Source of the DNA: Chloroflexota bacterium
GTDB taxonomy: Bacteria > Chloroflexota > Anaerolineae > Aggregatilineales > Phototrophicaceae
NCBI GenBank assembly: GCA_009841405.1
Contig: VXLV01000076.1
Span: 1 to 64,000, forward strand
DNA: 64,000 nt
Reading direction: 5' to 3'
Part shown: piece after piece, positions 53,029 to 60,580 of the stretch
Layout: the number at the start of each line of letters is the position of its first letter
Position numbering within the stretch: position 1 is the first letter of the stretch
The notes under the pieces: model-generated
What the model was told of the DNA's origin: nothing
Databases searched by the model: none
Seen by the model: only the letters and a program-made list of their open reading frames with translations
Program-made: the position numbers and the translations under genes

Positions 53029-53985
53029 TCATGTGACCAGACCCCGCGTGACGCGCATGAACATGTGCTCGAGGTCTTTCTCTTCCTCGTTAAAGCCCAG
53101 CAGCGTGATTTCGCTTTCAAACAGGCGCCGGCTCAAGGCGCCAAGCTCTTCGTCATTGCCGGCGAAGTCGACGCGCACGCGCGCGCGCCCGTTCTTCGGC
53201 GTGATGATTTCGGCCGCTTCCACGTGTCTGATTTCGCTGACGAGGCTGGTCACGGCTTCAGCATGATCATGATTCATCACGGTAATGACGATTTCCCGCT
53301 GCGCCATCAGTTGCAATTTCAGCTCGTCGATGCTGCCCTGGATGATCAGTTCGCCCGCCTCGACGATGCCGATATGCGAGCAAACATCTTCGACGTCCGC
53401 CAGGATGTGCGACGAGAAGAAGATGGTCTTCCCCATGTTCGCCAACTCGCCCAGCAGCTCGCGAATCTCGACGCGCGCGCGCGGGTCCAAACCCGAGGCC
53501 GGTTCATCGAGGATCAGCACCTGCGGGTCGTGGGCCAGGGTGCGCGCCAGCGAAAGGCGCTGCTTCATGCCGCGGCTGAGCTTGTCGACCATATCTTCAC
53601 GGCGGTGGCGCAGGTCGACCAATTCCAGCAAGTCCGCCACCAGCGCCTTGCGATCGCCCTCCGGGATATCGTAGCAAGCGGCGAAGAAATCCAGGTATTC
53701 CCAAACGCGCAGGTCTTCATAGACGCCGAATTCATCGGGCATGTAGCCGATGGCGCGCCGCACCGCGCGTCGATCGTCCAGCACCGAATGCCCGGCCACC
53801 CAAGCCTGTCCCTGCGATGGGCGCGTCAAGGTGGTCAGGATGCGCATGGTTGTGGTCTTGCCGGCGCCGTTGGGCCCGACGAAACCGTAGATGGAGCCGG
53901 CCGGCACTTCCAGCGAAATGCCGCGCAGCGCTTCAAAATTGCCGAAGGACTTGTGCAAGTCATCGGTCTTGATTATCCATTCCAT
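53029..53985 (-). CDS. ABC transporter ATPase (ABC-2 exporter type)
   Basis: ATPase of 318 aa. Walker A is GPNGAGKTTT, the signature LSRGMKQRLS, Walker B VLILDEPASGLD and the switch His in SSHILADVE. The C-terminal 85 residues are the accessory domain seen in exporter ATPases of the DrrA/GldA type. A matching permease would be expected, but the next gene upstream on the strand is a large membrane protein that resembles an auxiliary component rather than a permease. The gap to that gene is 85 nt. Confidence 0.85.
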   Translation of the reverse strand: MEWIIKTDDLHKSFGNFEALRGISLEVPAGSIYGFVGPNGAGKTTTMRILTTLTRPSQGQAWVAGHSVLDDRRAVRRAIGYMPDEFGVYEDLRVWEYLDFFAACYDIPEGDRKALVADLLELVDLRHRREDMVDKLSRGMKQRLSLARTLAHDPQVLILDEPASGLDPRARVEIRELLGELANMGKTIFFSSHILADVEDVCSHIGIVEAGELIIQGSIDELKLQLMAQREIVITVMNHDHAEAVTSLVSEIRHVEAAEIITPKNGRARVRVDFAGNDEELGALSRRLFESEITLLGFNEEEKDLEHMFMRVTRGLVT

Positions 53986-54070
53986 CGCTGCTTCCTCAAT
54001 TTGCCGGCCCGGCTTGCCCTGATCTGTCTGTCGCCGGTCCGCGGCCTATCTCTCCGCCGCGCGCGATCAG

Positions 54071-56581
54071 TCACGAGTAGCGCCCGGTCTGTTCGATGCG
54101 GATTTTGCGCACTCGCGCCGTGCCGATGCCTTCACTATAGCGCAGGCGTATTCTCACGGCGTTGCCCGGTCCCAGGTAGCGCCGCGGCGCGCTCAACTCC
54201 AGCTCGCTGCCGTCGCGGTAGGTGAAGACATCGTAGTCGCCGCGTAGCCAGTCGTAGAGTTCAACGTGCAGCGCTTGACCGTAACCGCCGCCGCGGTCGA
54301 CATCAACCAGCATATGCTCGACGCTGTCCATGGCCAGGCCGGGCAGCGGGTGGAACAGGAATTCCACGCTCTGGTCTTCGTACAAGCTGAAGCCATCAGT
54401 GCCGTTGTCCGTGACCCCTTGACGATCCAGGGTCATCCAGCTGAAGTTGTCTGTGGTCAAGGTAATGCGTTGCGAGGGCAATTCCATCGCGACATCGAGT
54501 TCGATCAGGTAAAGCGTGGTGTCGATGGAGGACCAGCCGGCGCCGCCGATGTCAAGGTCTCGCGCCCATTCGTCGCTCCAGCCCAGCAGGTACAAGCCGC
54601 TGCCGCGCGCCGACGAACCGAACTGATCGACCATGAAACTGGCCAGAAAGGCTTGCTCTCTGGCGGCCTGGCGCTCGGAGCGGGTCTCGGCGTTCAGGAA
54701 TGATCGCGTGCGCAAGTAGCGATCGCCCTGCACATGCTTAATCGTGATGTTGCGCCCGCTGCCGGAAAACGGCGACAATCCGCTGAGCGCGCGCGCAATA
54801 TGCGCTTCGAGAGGGTTGGGCTGCGCCGGCCGGTCGATGATGTCGGCGCGCAGCGACTCGCGGTCCAGCGTCACGATGTCGCCGGGCGCAAAGTCTTCTT
54901 CCAGGCGATACGACAGGCTCGGCCCCAGCAGCACCGCGTCACGCAGCGTGACGTCGCTGTTGTTGCTGATGACGCCCTGGTAGGCGGAGATCATGCGCCC
55001 GCTTTCGGCGATCTCGTAGTCCAGCGTGAAACGGCCGTCGATGGCTGGCTTTGGGATGCGCCCGCCGACGCTGAAATTGGCGAAGATGCCGCCGTCCACG
55101 GTGAACGCTTGCGCGCCAAAACCGCCGCCCTGCGAGATTTCGGTGGCGGTCTGGATGGTATTGCTGGCGAAGATGTTGCTCGGCGTTGTGGCGCCCGCCA
55201 CCGCCAGGAAGTGGCCCTCCGGCACGGCAAGCGAATAGGTGGCGCGCCGCGGCGACAGCAAGCCGACGAATTGATTCACCCGCGCCTCGTCGCGGTCGGC
55301 GAATGATTCCACATACGTCAGCCGGCTAAGGATGATCTCCGTGCCGCGCAGGTTGAAGCCGACCGTCCAGGCGATGACGGCGAAGCAGACGATCACCAGC
55401 GGAATGGTGAACCAGCCCCAGCCGTTGCGCCGCAACCGCGACAGAACCAGGTAATTGAGCGGGCCGATCAGCACGATGTATGAGACCAGAAAGAGGCATA
55501 GCGTATGCAGCGGCGGCAGCAGATCGACGCCGGGCAAGTTGGCCACCGCTTCCGCGCCCCAGCTTGGCAGCGTAAAGCCCTCGCGCCAGGCGGGATGCGG
55601 CGCGCGCATGGCCAGCAGCGTGAGCCAGAAATTGCTGAGCCCGTCCCAGCTCGCCAGCGGCTCGAGTGTTGGGTCGGCCGCCAGAAAGTCTACCAGGCCT
55701 GCGCCCAGCGTACGCCGCGCCAGCAAGGGAATGTCACCCTGCGCCGCCAACACTTGCGCGTCCTGGCGCAGAGCGCCCAGGGAAACAACCGCCCGCTGAT
55801 CCAGGCCGGCTCGTGAATCACCGCTGAATCTGGCCAGGGCGTTCAGATTGTTGAGCGAGCGGCTGTCTTGCGGGACGATCGGCAGCAGCTCGCTTAGCCC
55901 GGCCGCGCTGATCAGCGCAGTCGGTCCGCCGCAGACGATCAGGTGCCCGCCGCCTTCCACCCATTGGCGTATCGCATTGCGCTGGCCGCTGGACAAGCTT
56001 TCGCTGTCGATATTGATAAGCATCATCATGTCGAGCGCGGCCAGCGAGTAGGCGAGATCGGGAATGTCGTTGACGCCCAAATTGGCTTGCTCCGCTTTGT
56101 ACCCGCCGATATGCGCGCCGGTTAAACCGGGCGGCGCCGTGTTGGGGCCGGTGACGACCGCGTAGAGTTGGTCTTGCGGCGCGAGGTCAATTAAGCCGGC
56201 TTCTTTCGAGGCGCGCACCTGGCCGTCGGCGTCAATCAGTTCGATGCGCGCCTTATCGGGGAACGAACGCGCGCGGATATGGAGCAGGGCCGACTTCTGC
56301 GAGCCGCTAGGCAAGTCGATCGCCGTGCTGAAAGCGTTGCCCACGACAGTGCCGGAAGTCTCCGGGCGGACGACCAGGCGTCCAACCACGGACTCGCCAT
56401 TGTTTCTCAGACTGACGGATACGGGCGTCCAGAGGTCAGGGCGAAAAAAGGAATCAAATCCGATGTCGACCGACATTTCGATGACATCGCGAAAATTGCC
56501 CTGGCCGGCGGCCGGCGCCAAGGACAATCCAATCAGCGTGATGAAGATGATGACGAGCAGCCCCGCCATTCGCAGAGACAT
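54071..56581 (-). CDS. Large membrane protein, possible GldG-like auxiliary component
   Basis: Protein of 836 aa with a signal or anchor helix at residues 5-25, a large extracytoplasmic part including a GATase/DUF4350-like section (QWVEGGGHLIVCGGP, about residue 205), two membrane helices around residues 355-415 and a second large domain of about 400 residues. I do not recognise a named family. Comparable proteins accompany ABC-2 exporters of surface-associated factors, and an ABC ATPase gene follows 85 nt downstream. A promoter lies at 56617-56644. The ATG at 56581 is close to GGAAGG, with short spacing. Confidence 0.6.
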   Translation of the reverse strand: MSLRMAGLLVIIFITLIGLSLAPAAGQGNFRDVIEMSVDIGFDSFFRPDLWTPVSVSLRNNGESVVGRLVVRPETSGTVVGNAFSTAIDLPSGSQKSALLHIRARSFPDKARIELIDADGQVRASKEAGLIDLAPQDQLYAVVTGPNTAPPGLTGAHIGGYKAEQANLGVNDIPDLAYSLAALDMMMLINIDSESLSSGQRNAIRQWVEGGGHLIVCGGPTALISAAGLSELLPIVPQDSRSLNNLNALARFSGDSRAGLDQRAVVSLGALRQDAQVLAAQGDIPLLARRTLGAGLVDFLAADPTLEPLASWDGLSNFWLTLLAMRAPHPAWREGFTLPSWGAEAVANLPGVDLLPPLHTLCLFLVSYIVLIGPLNYLVLSRLRRNGWGWFTIPLVIVCFAVIAWTVGFNLRGTEIILSRLTYVESFADRDEARVNQFVGLLSPRRATYSLAVPEGHFLAVAGATTPSNIFASNTIQTATEISQGGGFGAQAFTVDGGIFANFSVGGRIPKPAIDGRFTLDYEIAESGRMISAYQGVISNNSDVTLRDAVLLGPSLSYRLEEDFAPGDIVTLDRESLRADIIDRPAQPNPLEAHIARALSGLSPFSGSGRNITIKHVQGDRYLRTRSFLNAETRSERQAAREQAFLASFMVDQFGSSARGSGLYLLGWSDEWARDLDIGGAGWSSIDTTLYLIELDVAMELPSQRITLTTDNFSWMTLDRQGVTDNGTDGFSLYEDQSVEFLFHPLPGLAMDSVEHMLVDVDRGGGYGQALHVELYDWLRGDYDVFTYRDGSELELSAPRRYLGPGNAVRIRLRYSEGIGTARVRKIRIEQTGRYS

Positions 56582-56616
56582 GGGCCTTCCCGTAGCCAAT
56601 GGTTTAAACGTTGGTT

Positions 56617-56644
56617 ATTGTAGCACGGCGTTGGCTGTTGTCAT
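56617..56644 (-). promoter_or_regulatory. Promoter of the membrane protein/ABC ATPase/iolB cluster
   Basis: On the minus strand, ATGACA (56639-56644), a 16-nt spacer and TACAAT (56617-56622) lie 36 nt before the start codon. Confidence 0.6.
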
Positions 56645-56714
56645 GTGGGCAATTGCGCCTTGCAGTGAATGGAAGCCAGGCTCAACGAGCATTAATCCGG
56701 GCTTCATTGCGTAC

Positions 56715-56756
56715 TGTTGCGCTGCGTCTAGCCTTTAGACAGCAACACCCTTTTTT
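56715..56756 (+). terminator. Orphan intrinsic terminator in a divergent intergenic region
   Basis: TGTTGC (56715-56720) pairs with GCAACA (56742-56747) and GTCTA (56726-56730) with TAGAC (56736-56740). A T6 run follows at 56751-56756. The structure reads on the plus strand, yet the gene to the left is on the minus strand, so no gene ends here. It may close a short untranslated RNA or a lost gene. Confidence 0.55.
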
Positions 56757-56841
56757 GGCGGACTCCCTACACATCGCATTCGCGCCGCAGCCGGTCATCA
56801 CGGACATGCCACAACACTACGGGGAGCGAGCCGACGAAGCG

Positions 56842-56866
56842 AAAGCGACGCCCCGGCGTCGCTTTT
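56842..56866 (+). terminator. Hairpin with T-run, possible terminator
   Basis: AAAGCGACGCC (56842-56852) and GGCGTCGCTTT (56855-56865) form a near-perfect palindrome followed by TTTTG. It also lacks an upstream plus-strand gene. Confidence 0.45.
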
Positions 56867-56932
56867 GTCATTGAGTTAGAGCGCGCAACATGACGCGAGC
56901 CTTGCGCCGACATGGCGCGCCCGGTGCGGCAC

Positions 56933-56961
56933 TTGGGAACAGGCGGGCCTTACGCTATAGT
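56933..56961 (+). promoter_or_regulatory. Promoter of the aldo/keto reductase
   Basis: TTGGGA (56933-56938), a 17-nt spacer and TATAGT (56956-56961) lie 45 nt before the start codon. Confidence 0.6.
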
Positions 56962-57006
56962 ATGCGCGAGAATAAGTCGGCGGAAATCAGAGAGGAGCGA
57001 TACATA

Positions 57007-57990
57007 ATGTATCGGGCAACGGACAATCGCTATGATTCGATGACGTATCGGCGCACAGGCCGCAGCGGACTGCTGCTGCCGGCGATCTCGGTCGGCATTT
57101 GGTGGAACTTCGGCGGCGTCGACCCGCTTGAGAATTCGCGCGATATGCTGCGCCGGGCTTTCGATCTGGGCGTCACCCATATCGACATCGCCAACAATTA
57201 CGGGCCGCCGCCAGGCTCGGCCGAAGAGACCTTCGCGCAGATCTACCGCCAGGATCTGGCGCCCTACCGCGATGAGCTGATCGTCTCCAACAAAGCCGGC
57301 TATCGCATGTGGGACGGGCCCTACGGCGAGTGGGGCTCGCGCAAGTACCTGATCGCCAGCTGCGACCAAAGCCTGAAGCGCACCGGGCTGAAGTATTTCG
57401 ACATTTTCTACAGCCACCGCCCGGACCCGGATACACCGCTGGAAGAGACGATGGGCGCGCTCGATCATATCGTACGCAGCGGCCGCGCGCTCTACGCCGG
57501 CATATCCAGCTATCGGCCCGAGATGACGCGTGAAGCCGCGCGGATTCTCAAAGAAATGGGCACGCCCTGTTTGATCCACCAGCCGCGTTACAATATGTTC
57601 GACCGCTGGATCGAAGACGGCTTGATTGATGCGCTGGGCGACGAAGGCATCGGCTGCATCTGCTTCTCGCCTCTTGACCAAGGCATCCTGACGGACAAGT
57701 ACATCGGCGCGCGACCGAGTGATTCGCGCGCGGCGAAGCTGGACTGGGGCGACGGTCTGCCCCAAGCCAAGATCGATAAGGCAGTCGCGCTCAACGCCAT
57801 CGCGCAGGAACGCGGGCAGTCGATGGCGCAACTGGCGCTGGCCTGGACCCTGCGCCATCCGGAGATGACTTCAGCGCTGATCGGCGCCAGCAAAGCGGCG
57901 CAGATTGACGACGCGGTCGGCGCGCTGGCCAACCTGGAGTTCAGCGAAGACGAGTTGGCGCGCATCGACGCGATCCTAAACGCTGACTGA
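57007..57990 (+). CDS. Aldo/keto reductase (YghZ/Gpr-like)
   Basis: NADPH-dependent reductase of 327 aa with a TIM barrel. The catalytic tetrad is visible: Asp in HIDIANNYG, Tyr in the same motif, Lys in VSNKAGYR and His in YSHRPDPD. The segment AGYRMWDGPYGEWGSRKYL is typical of the L-glyceraldehyde-3-phosphate reductase group (YghZ), which also acts on methylglyoxal. GAGGAG lies 9 nt before the ATG. The FGGY kinase follows 104 nt downstream on the same strand, with a hairpin between them. Confidence 0.9.
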   Translation: MYRATDNRYDSMTYRRTGRSGLLLPAISVGIWWNFGGVDPLENSRDMLRRAFDLGVTHIDIANNYGPPPGSAEETFAQIYRQDLAPYRDELIVSNKAGYRMWDGPYGEWGSRKYLIASCDQSLKRTGLKYFDIFYSHRPDPDTPLEETMGALDHIVRSGRALYAGISSYRPEMTREAARILKEMGTPCLIHQPRYNMFDRWIEDGLIDALGDEGIGCICFSPLDQGILTDKYIGARPSDSRAAKLDWGDGLPQAKIDKAVALNAIAQERGQSMAQLALAWTLRHPEMTSALIGASKAAQIDDAVGALANLEFSEDELARIDAILNAD

Positions 57991-58052
57991 GCATAGTCCT
58001 TCACATGGAGGCAAGTCTGTTCCGCCGCCATCCTGACGATTGGTCTGTCAAG

Positions 58053-58077
58053 TCCCTCCCTCTTTATGGGGGAGGGA
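58053..58077. repeat. Palindromic intergenic element before the FGGY kinase
   Basis: TCCCTCCC (58053-58060) pairs perfectly with GGGAGGGA (58070-58077) around a 9-nt loop. It resembles the CCCTCCC inverted repeat at 2201-2262 and may be one family of palindromes in this genome. It lies 18 nt before the kinase start and could affect its translation. Confidence 0.5.
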
Positions 58078-58094
58078 TTTAGGGTGGGGGTGTT

Positions 58095-59543
58095 ATGACG
58101 CTGCTCGTCATTGACCTCGGCAGTTCGTCGGCGCGCGCGCTGCTGTTTAACGATGACGCGGGCCTGATCGACGGCGAGATTTGCAGCCGCAAGCACGATT
58201 TCTTCACCGATAACGCCGGGCGCGCGACCGCCGATGCGGCAGAGTTGCGGCGCCTGGTGGAGTCTTGCATCGACGAGATTCTGACTCATCCGGCGGCGGG
58301 CGCCGTTCGCGCGGTTGGCATGGCCAGCTTCGCCGGCAACTGGCTGGGCCTGGACGCCGATGGTCAGCCCTGCACGCCGGTCCTGACCTACGCCGATACC
58401 CTCAGCCATTCGGAGATCCCAGCGCTGCTGCAAAAGTTGGGCGGCGACGCCGACGCCTACCATCAGGCCGTCGGCTGCATGCTGCATCCTGCTTACTTGC
58501 CGGCGCAATACGCGCGACTGCTGCGCGCCCAGCCGGAAATCGAGGCGCGGATAGATCGTGTCAGCGACATCGGCGGCTACTTCTACCGGCAGTGGTTCGG
58601 GATAGACGCGCCGGTCAGTTTTTCAATGGCGAGCTGGTCGGGCCTGCTGGACACGGCTCGGCGCGACTGGCATTGGGCGTATGCCCGGCTGCTGGTGGGC
58701 GAGCGCCTGCTGAGCAAGCTGCCGCGCCTGGCGGATTATGACCAAACGCCCACTGGGCTCGCGTCGGAGTACGCCGCGCGCTGGGTGGCGCTGCGGGATG
58801 TCCCTTTCTTCCTGGCGCTGGGCGATGGCGCGGCGGCAAATGTCGGTTCCGGCGCCGTCGACAGCAGTCGCATCGCCTTGACTATGGGCACGACCTCGGC
58901 GCTGCGCGTTGTCAAAGACATCGAGCGCGTTCCCCGCGGGCTCTGGCGTTATCTCGTCTGCGCAGGCATGCCCTTGATCGGCGGCGCCGCCAGCGAAGGC
59001 GGCAACGTTTATCAGTGGGCGATGGAAGCGCTTCGAGGCGACGACAGAGGCTTGGACGGTCAACTCAGCGGGCGCGCGGCCGATTGCCACGGACTAACAG
59101 TACTGCCTTTGCTGGCGGGCGAGCGCAGCCCGGGCTGGCAGCCGGACGCGTCCGGCACGATTCATGGCATCCGCCGCAGCACTAGCCAACTCGACATCTT
59201 GCAGGCGCATATGGAAGCGGTGGCGATCCGCTTGTCGCTGATCTTCGATCTGCTCAAGGCGCCGGGCGCGACAGTGGTTGCCGGGGGTGGCGCGCTGCAA
59301 GCCTCGGCGGCTTGGGCGCAGATGATCGCGGACGCCTTTGATTCGCCGCTGCAGCTGCTCGCCGACACCGAGGTCACGGCGCGGGGCGTCGCCTTGATGA
59401 TGCTCAAGAGCTTGAACGGGGTAGACTTGGCTGACCAACCGCCGAGATTTAGCCGTATCATTGCGCCCGACGCTGGGGGCGTGGCATTGCTGCGGGCGGC
59501 GCGTGAACGGCAGGCGGAACTGTATCGCCGTCTCTACAGCTGA
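58095..59543 (+). CDS. FGGY-family carbohydrate kinase (gluconokinase/xylulokinase-like)
   Basis: Kinase of 482 aa. The N-terminal ATPase fold begins LLVIDLGSSSARALLF, which matches gluconokinase-type members; the catalytic Asp is expected in LTYADTLSH or the SDIGGYF region. The second domain shows TMGTTSALR and VVAGGGALQASAAWAQ, the FGGY adenosine-binding signature. It phosphorylates a sugar or sugar acid (gluconate, xylulose or rare sugars). It follows the aldo/keto reductase; its end overlaps the convergent dehydratase gene by 10 nt. Confidence 0.85.
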   Translation: MTLLVIDLGSSSARALLFNDDAGLIDGEICSRKHDFFTDNAGRATADAAELRRLVESCIDEILTHPAAGAVRAVGMASFAGNWLGLDADGQPCTPVLTYADTLSHSEIPALLQKLGGDADAYHQAVGCMLHPAYLPAQYARLLRAQPEIEARIDRVSDIGGYFYRQWFGIDAPVSFSMASWSGLLDTARRDWHWAYARLLVGERLLSKLPRLADYDQTPTGLASEYAARWVALRDVPFFLALGDGAAANVGSGAVDSSRIALTMGTTSALRVVKDIERVPRGLWRYLVCAGMPLIGGAASEGGNVYQWAMEALRGDDRGLDGQLSGRAADCHGLTVLPLLAGERSPGWQPDASGTIHGIRRSTSQLDILQAHMEAVAIRLSLIFDLLKAPGATVVAGGGALQASAAWAQMIADAFDSPLQLLADTEVTARGVALMMLKSLNGVDLADQPPRFSRIIAPDAGGVALLRAARERQAELYRRLYS

Positions 59544-60517
59544 GCGCCGGACGCTCGCAGCAGCTCGGCGTATCCCGCCGCATCCTCGGCCGAGTCGTTG
59601 CAGCCGCAGATCAGCAGCACAAGCCGGGCGTCGCCGGGCAGGCGTTCCTTGATGCGCTCGGCGGCCGCCAGCGTGCTGGCCGCGGCCAGTTCCGGGCGCA
59701 AGTCTTCATGCTGAATGAAGTACTGCTGCGCCGCGATCATCTCCAGATCGCTGACCAGGACGAGGTCTTCCAGGTGCTCGCGGCACAAGTCCAGCGCGGC
59801 CCGCCCGACGAAAGGCGCGCTCAAAGTCGCCGACAGCGACGCCGGTTTGATGTTGACAATTTCGCCGGCATCCAGCGCGCGCCGCATGGTTGGCGCGGTA
59901 TCCGGCTCGACTCCCCAGACGCGCGCATTGGGCAGGACCGCTTTCACGGCCGCGATGACGCCGGCGATGAGCCCGCCGCCGCCGATGCTGACGATGATAT
60001 CTGTCATGGCCGGGCAATCTTGCATGATCTCAAGCGCGACCAAGCCGTTGCCCGCAATCTGTTCCGCATTGTCGAAGGGGTGCAAGGCGGTGCGGCCTCG
60101 CTCTACCCAGTCGTCGGCTCGGGAGAAGGCGGCGACCGCGTCCGGCAGCAATTCGACGTGAGCGCCGTAACCGCGCGTCGCTTCTATTGAGCCAGTCGGC
60201 GCGTTCTCTGGCATACAAATCATGGCGTCGACGCCGAGGATGCCGCTGCAATAGGCGACCGCGCGCGCGAAATTGCCGCCGCTGACAGCGACCACCCCCC
60301 GGCCCAGCGCCGCGTCCCCCAGCGCCAGCATTTGGTGAAAGGCGCCGCGCGTCTTGAAGGAACCGCTATGCTGCCGCATCTCAAGTTTGAGCTGTACATC
60401 GCAGCCCAGGCGCGCGCTCAAGCCCGGAGACGCCCGCTGCGGCGTGCGCAATACATAGGGAGCGACCGCTCGCGCGGCCGCCTCAAAAAGCTGCAAACTA
60501 ATCGTATCGACTCTCAT
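59534..60517 (-). CDS. Threonine/serine dehydratase-like PLP enzyme, second paralogue
   Basis: Fold-type II PLP enzyme of 327 aa. PLP lysine in HSGSFKTRGAFHQ, substrate loop VSGGNFARAVAYCSG (SGGN instead of the SSGNH seen in the paralogue at 18683) and phosphate loop SIGGGGLIAGVIA. The changed substrate loop argues for a different substrate, perhaps hydroxyaspartate, homoserine-like or D-amino compounds. There is no regulatory domain. It overlaps the 3' end of the FGGY kinase gene by 10 nt in convergent orientation. Confidence 0.8.
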   Translation of the reverse strand: MRVDTISLQLFEAAARAVAPYVLRTPQRASPGLSARLGCDVQLKLEMRQHSGSFKTRGAFHQMLALGDAALGRGVVAVSGGNFARAVAYCSGILGVDAMICMPENAPTGSIEATRGYGAHVELLPDAVAAFSRADDWVERGRTALHPFDNAEQIAGNGLVALEIMQDCPAMTDIIVSIGGGGLIAGVIAAVKAVLPNARVWGVEPDTAPTMRRALDAGEIVNIKPASLSATLSAPFVGRAALDLCREHLEDLVLVSDLEMIAAQQYFIQHEDLRPELAAASTLAAAERIKERLPGDARLVLLICGCNDSAEDAAGYAELLRASGAQL

Positions 60518-60580
60518 CTTGCCGTCCTTGATCGCGCCGCGACCGGCCTGGCCGCGGCGCGCCGAAGGTTGGGCCGATCC

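Larger units (their letters stand above)
56582..57006. other. Intergenic region with two hairpins and divergent promoters
   Basis: About 425 nt without a convincing protein gene. It contains the minus-strand promoter (56617-56644), an orphan terminator (56715-56756), a second hairpin (56842-56865) and the aldo/keto reductase promoter (56933-56961). Confidence 0.6.

Noticed and set aside
52804..54225. 473-residue plus-strand frame
   Set aside because: Antisense to the iolB start, the ABC ATPase and the end of the large membrane protein; composition typical of a shadow frame.
56611..56874. 88-residue plus-strand frame across the two hairpins
   Set aside because: No ribosome binding site or family match; the frame runs through both palindromes and overlaps the minus-strand promoter.
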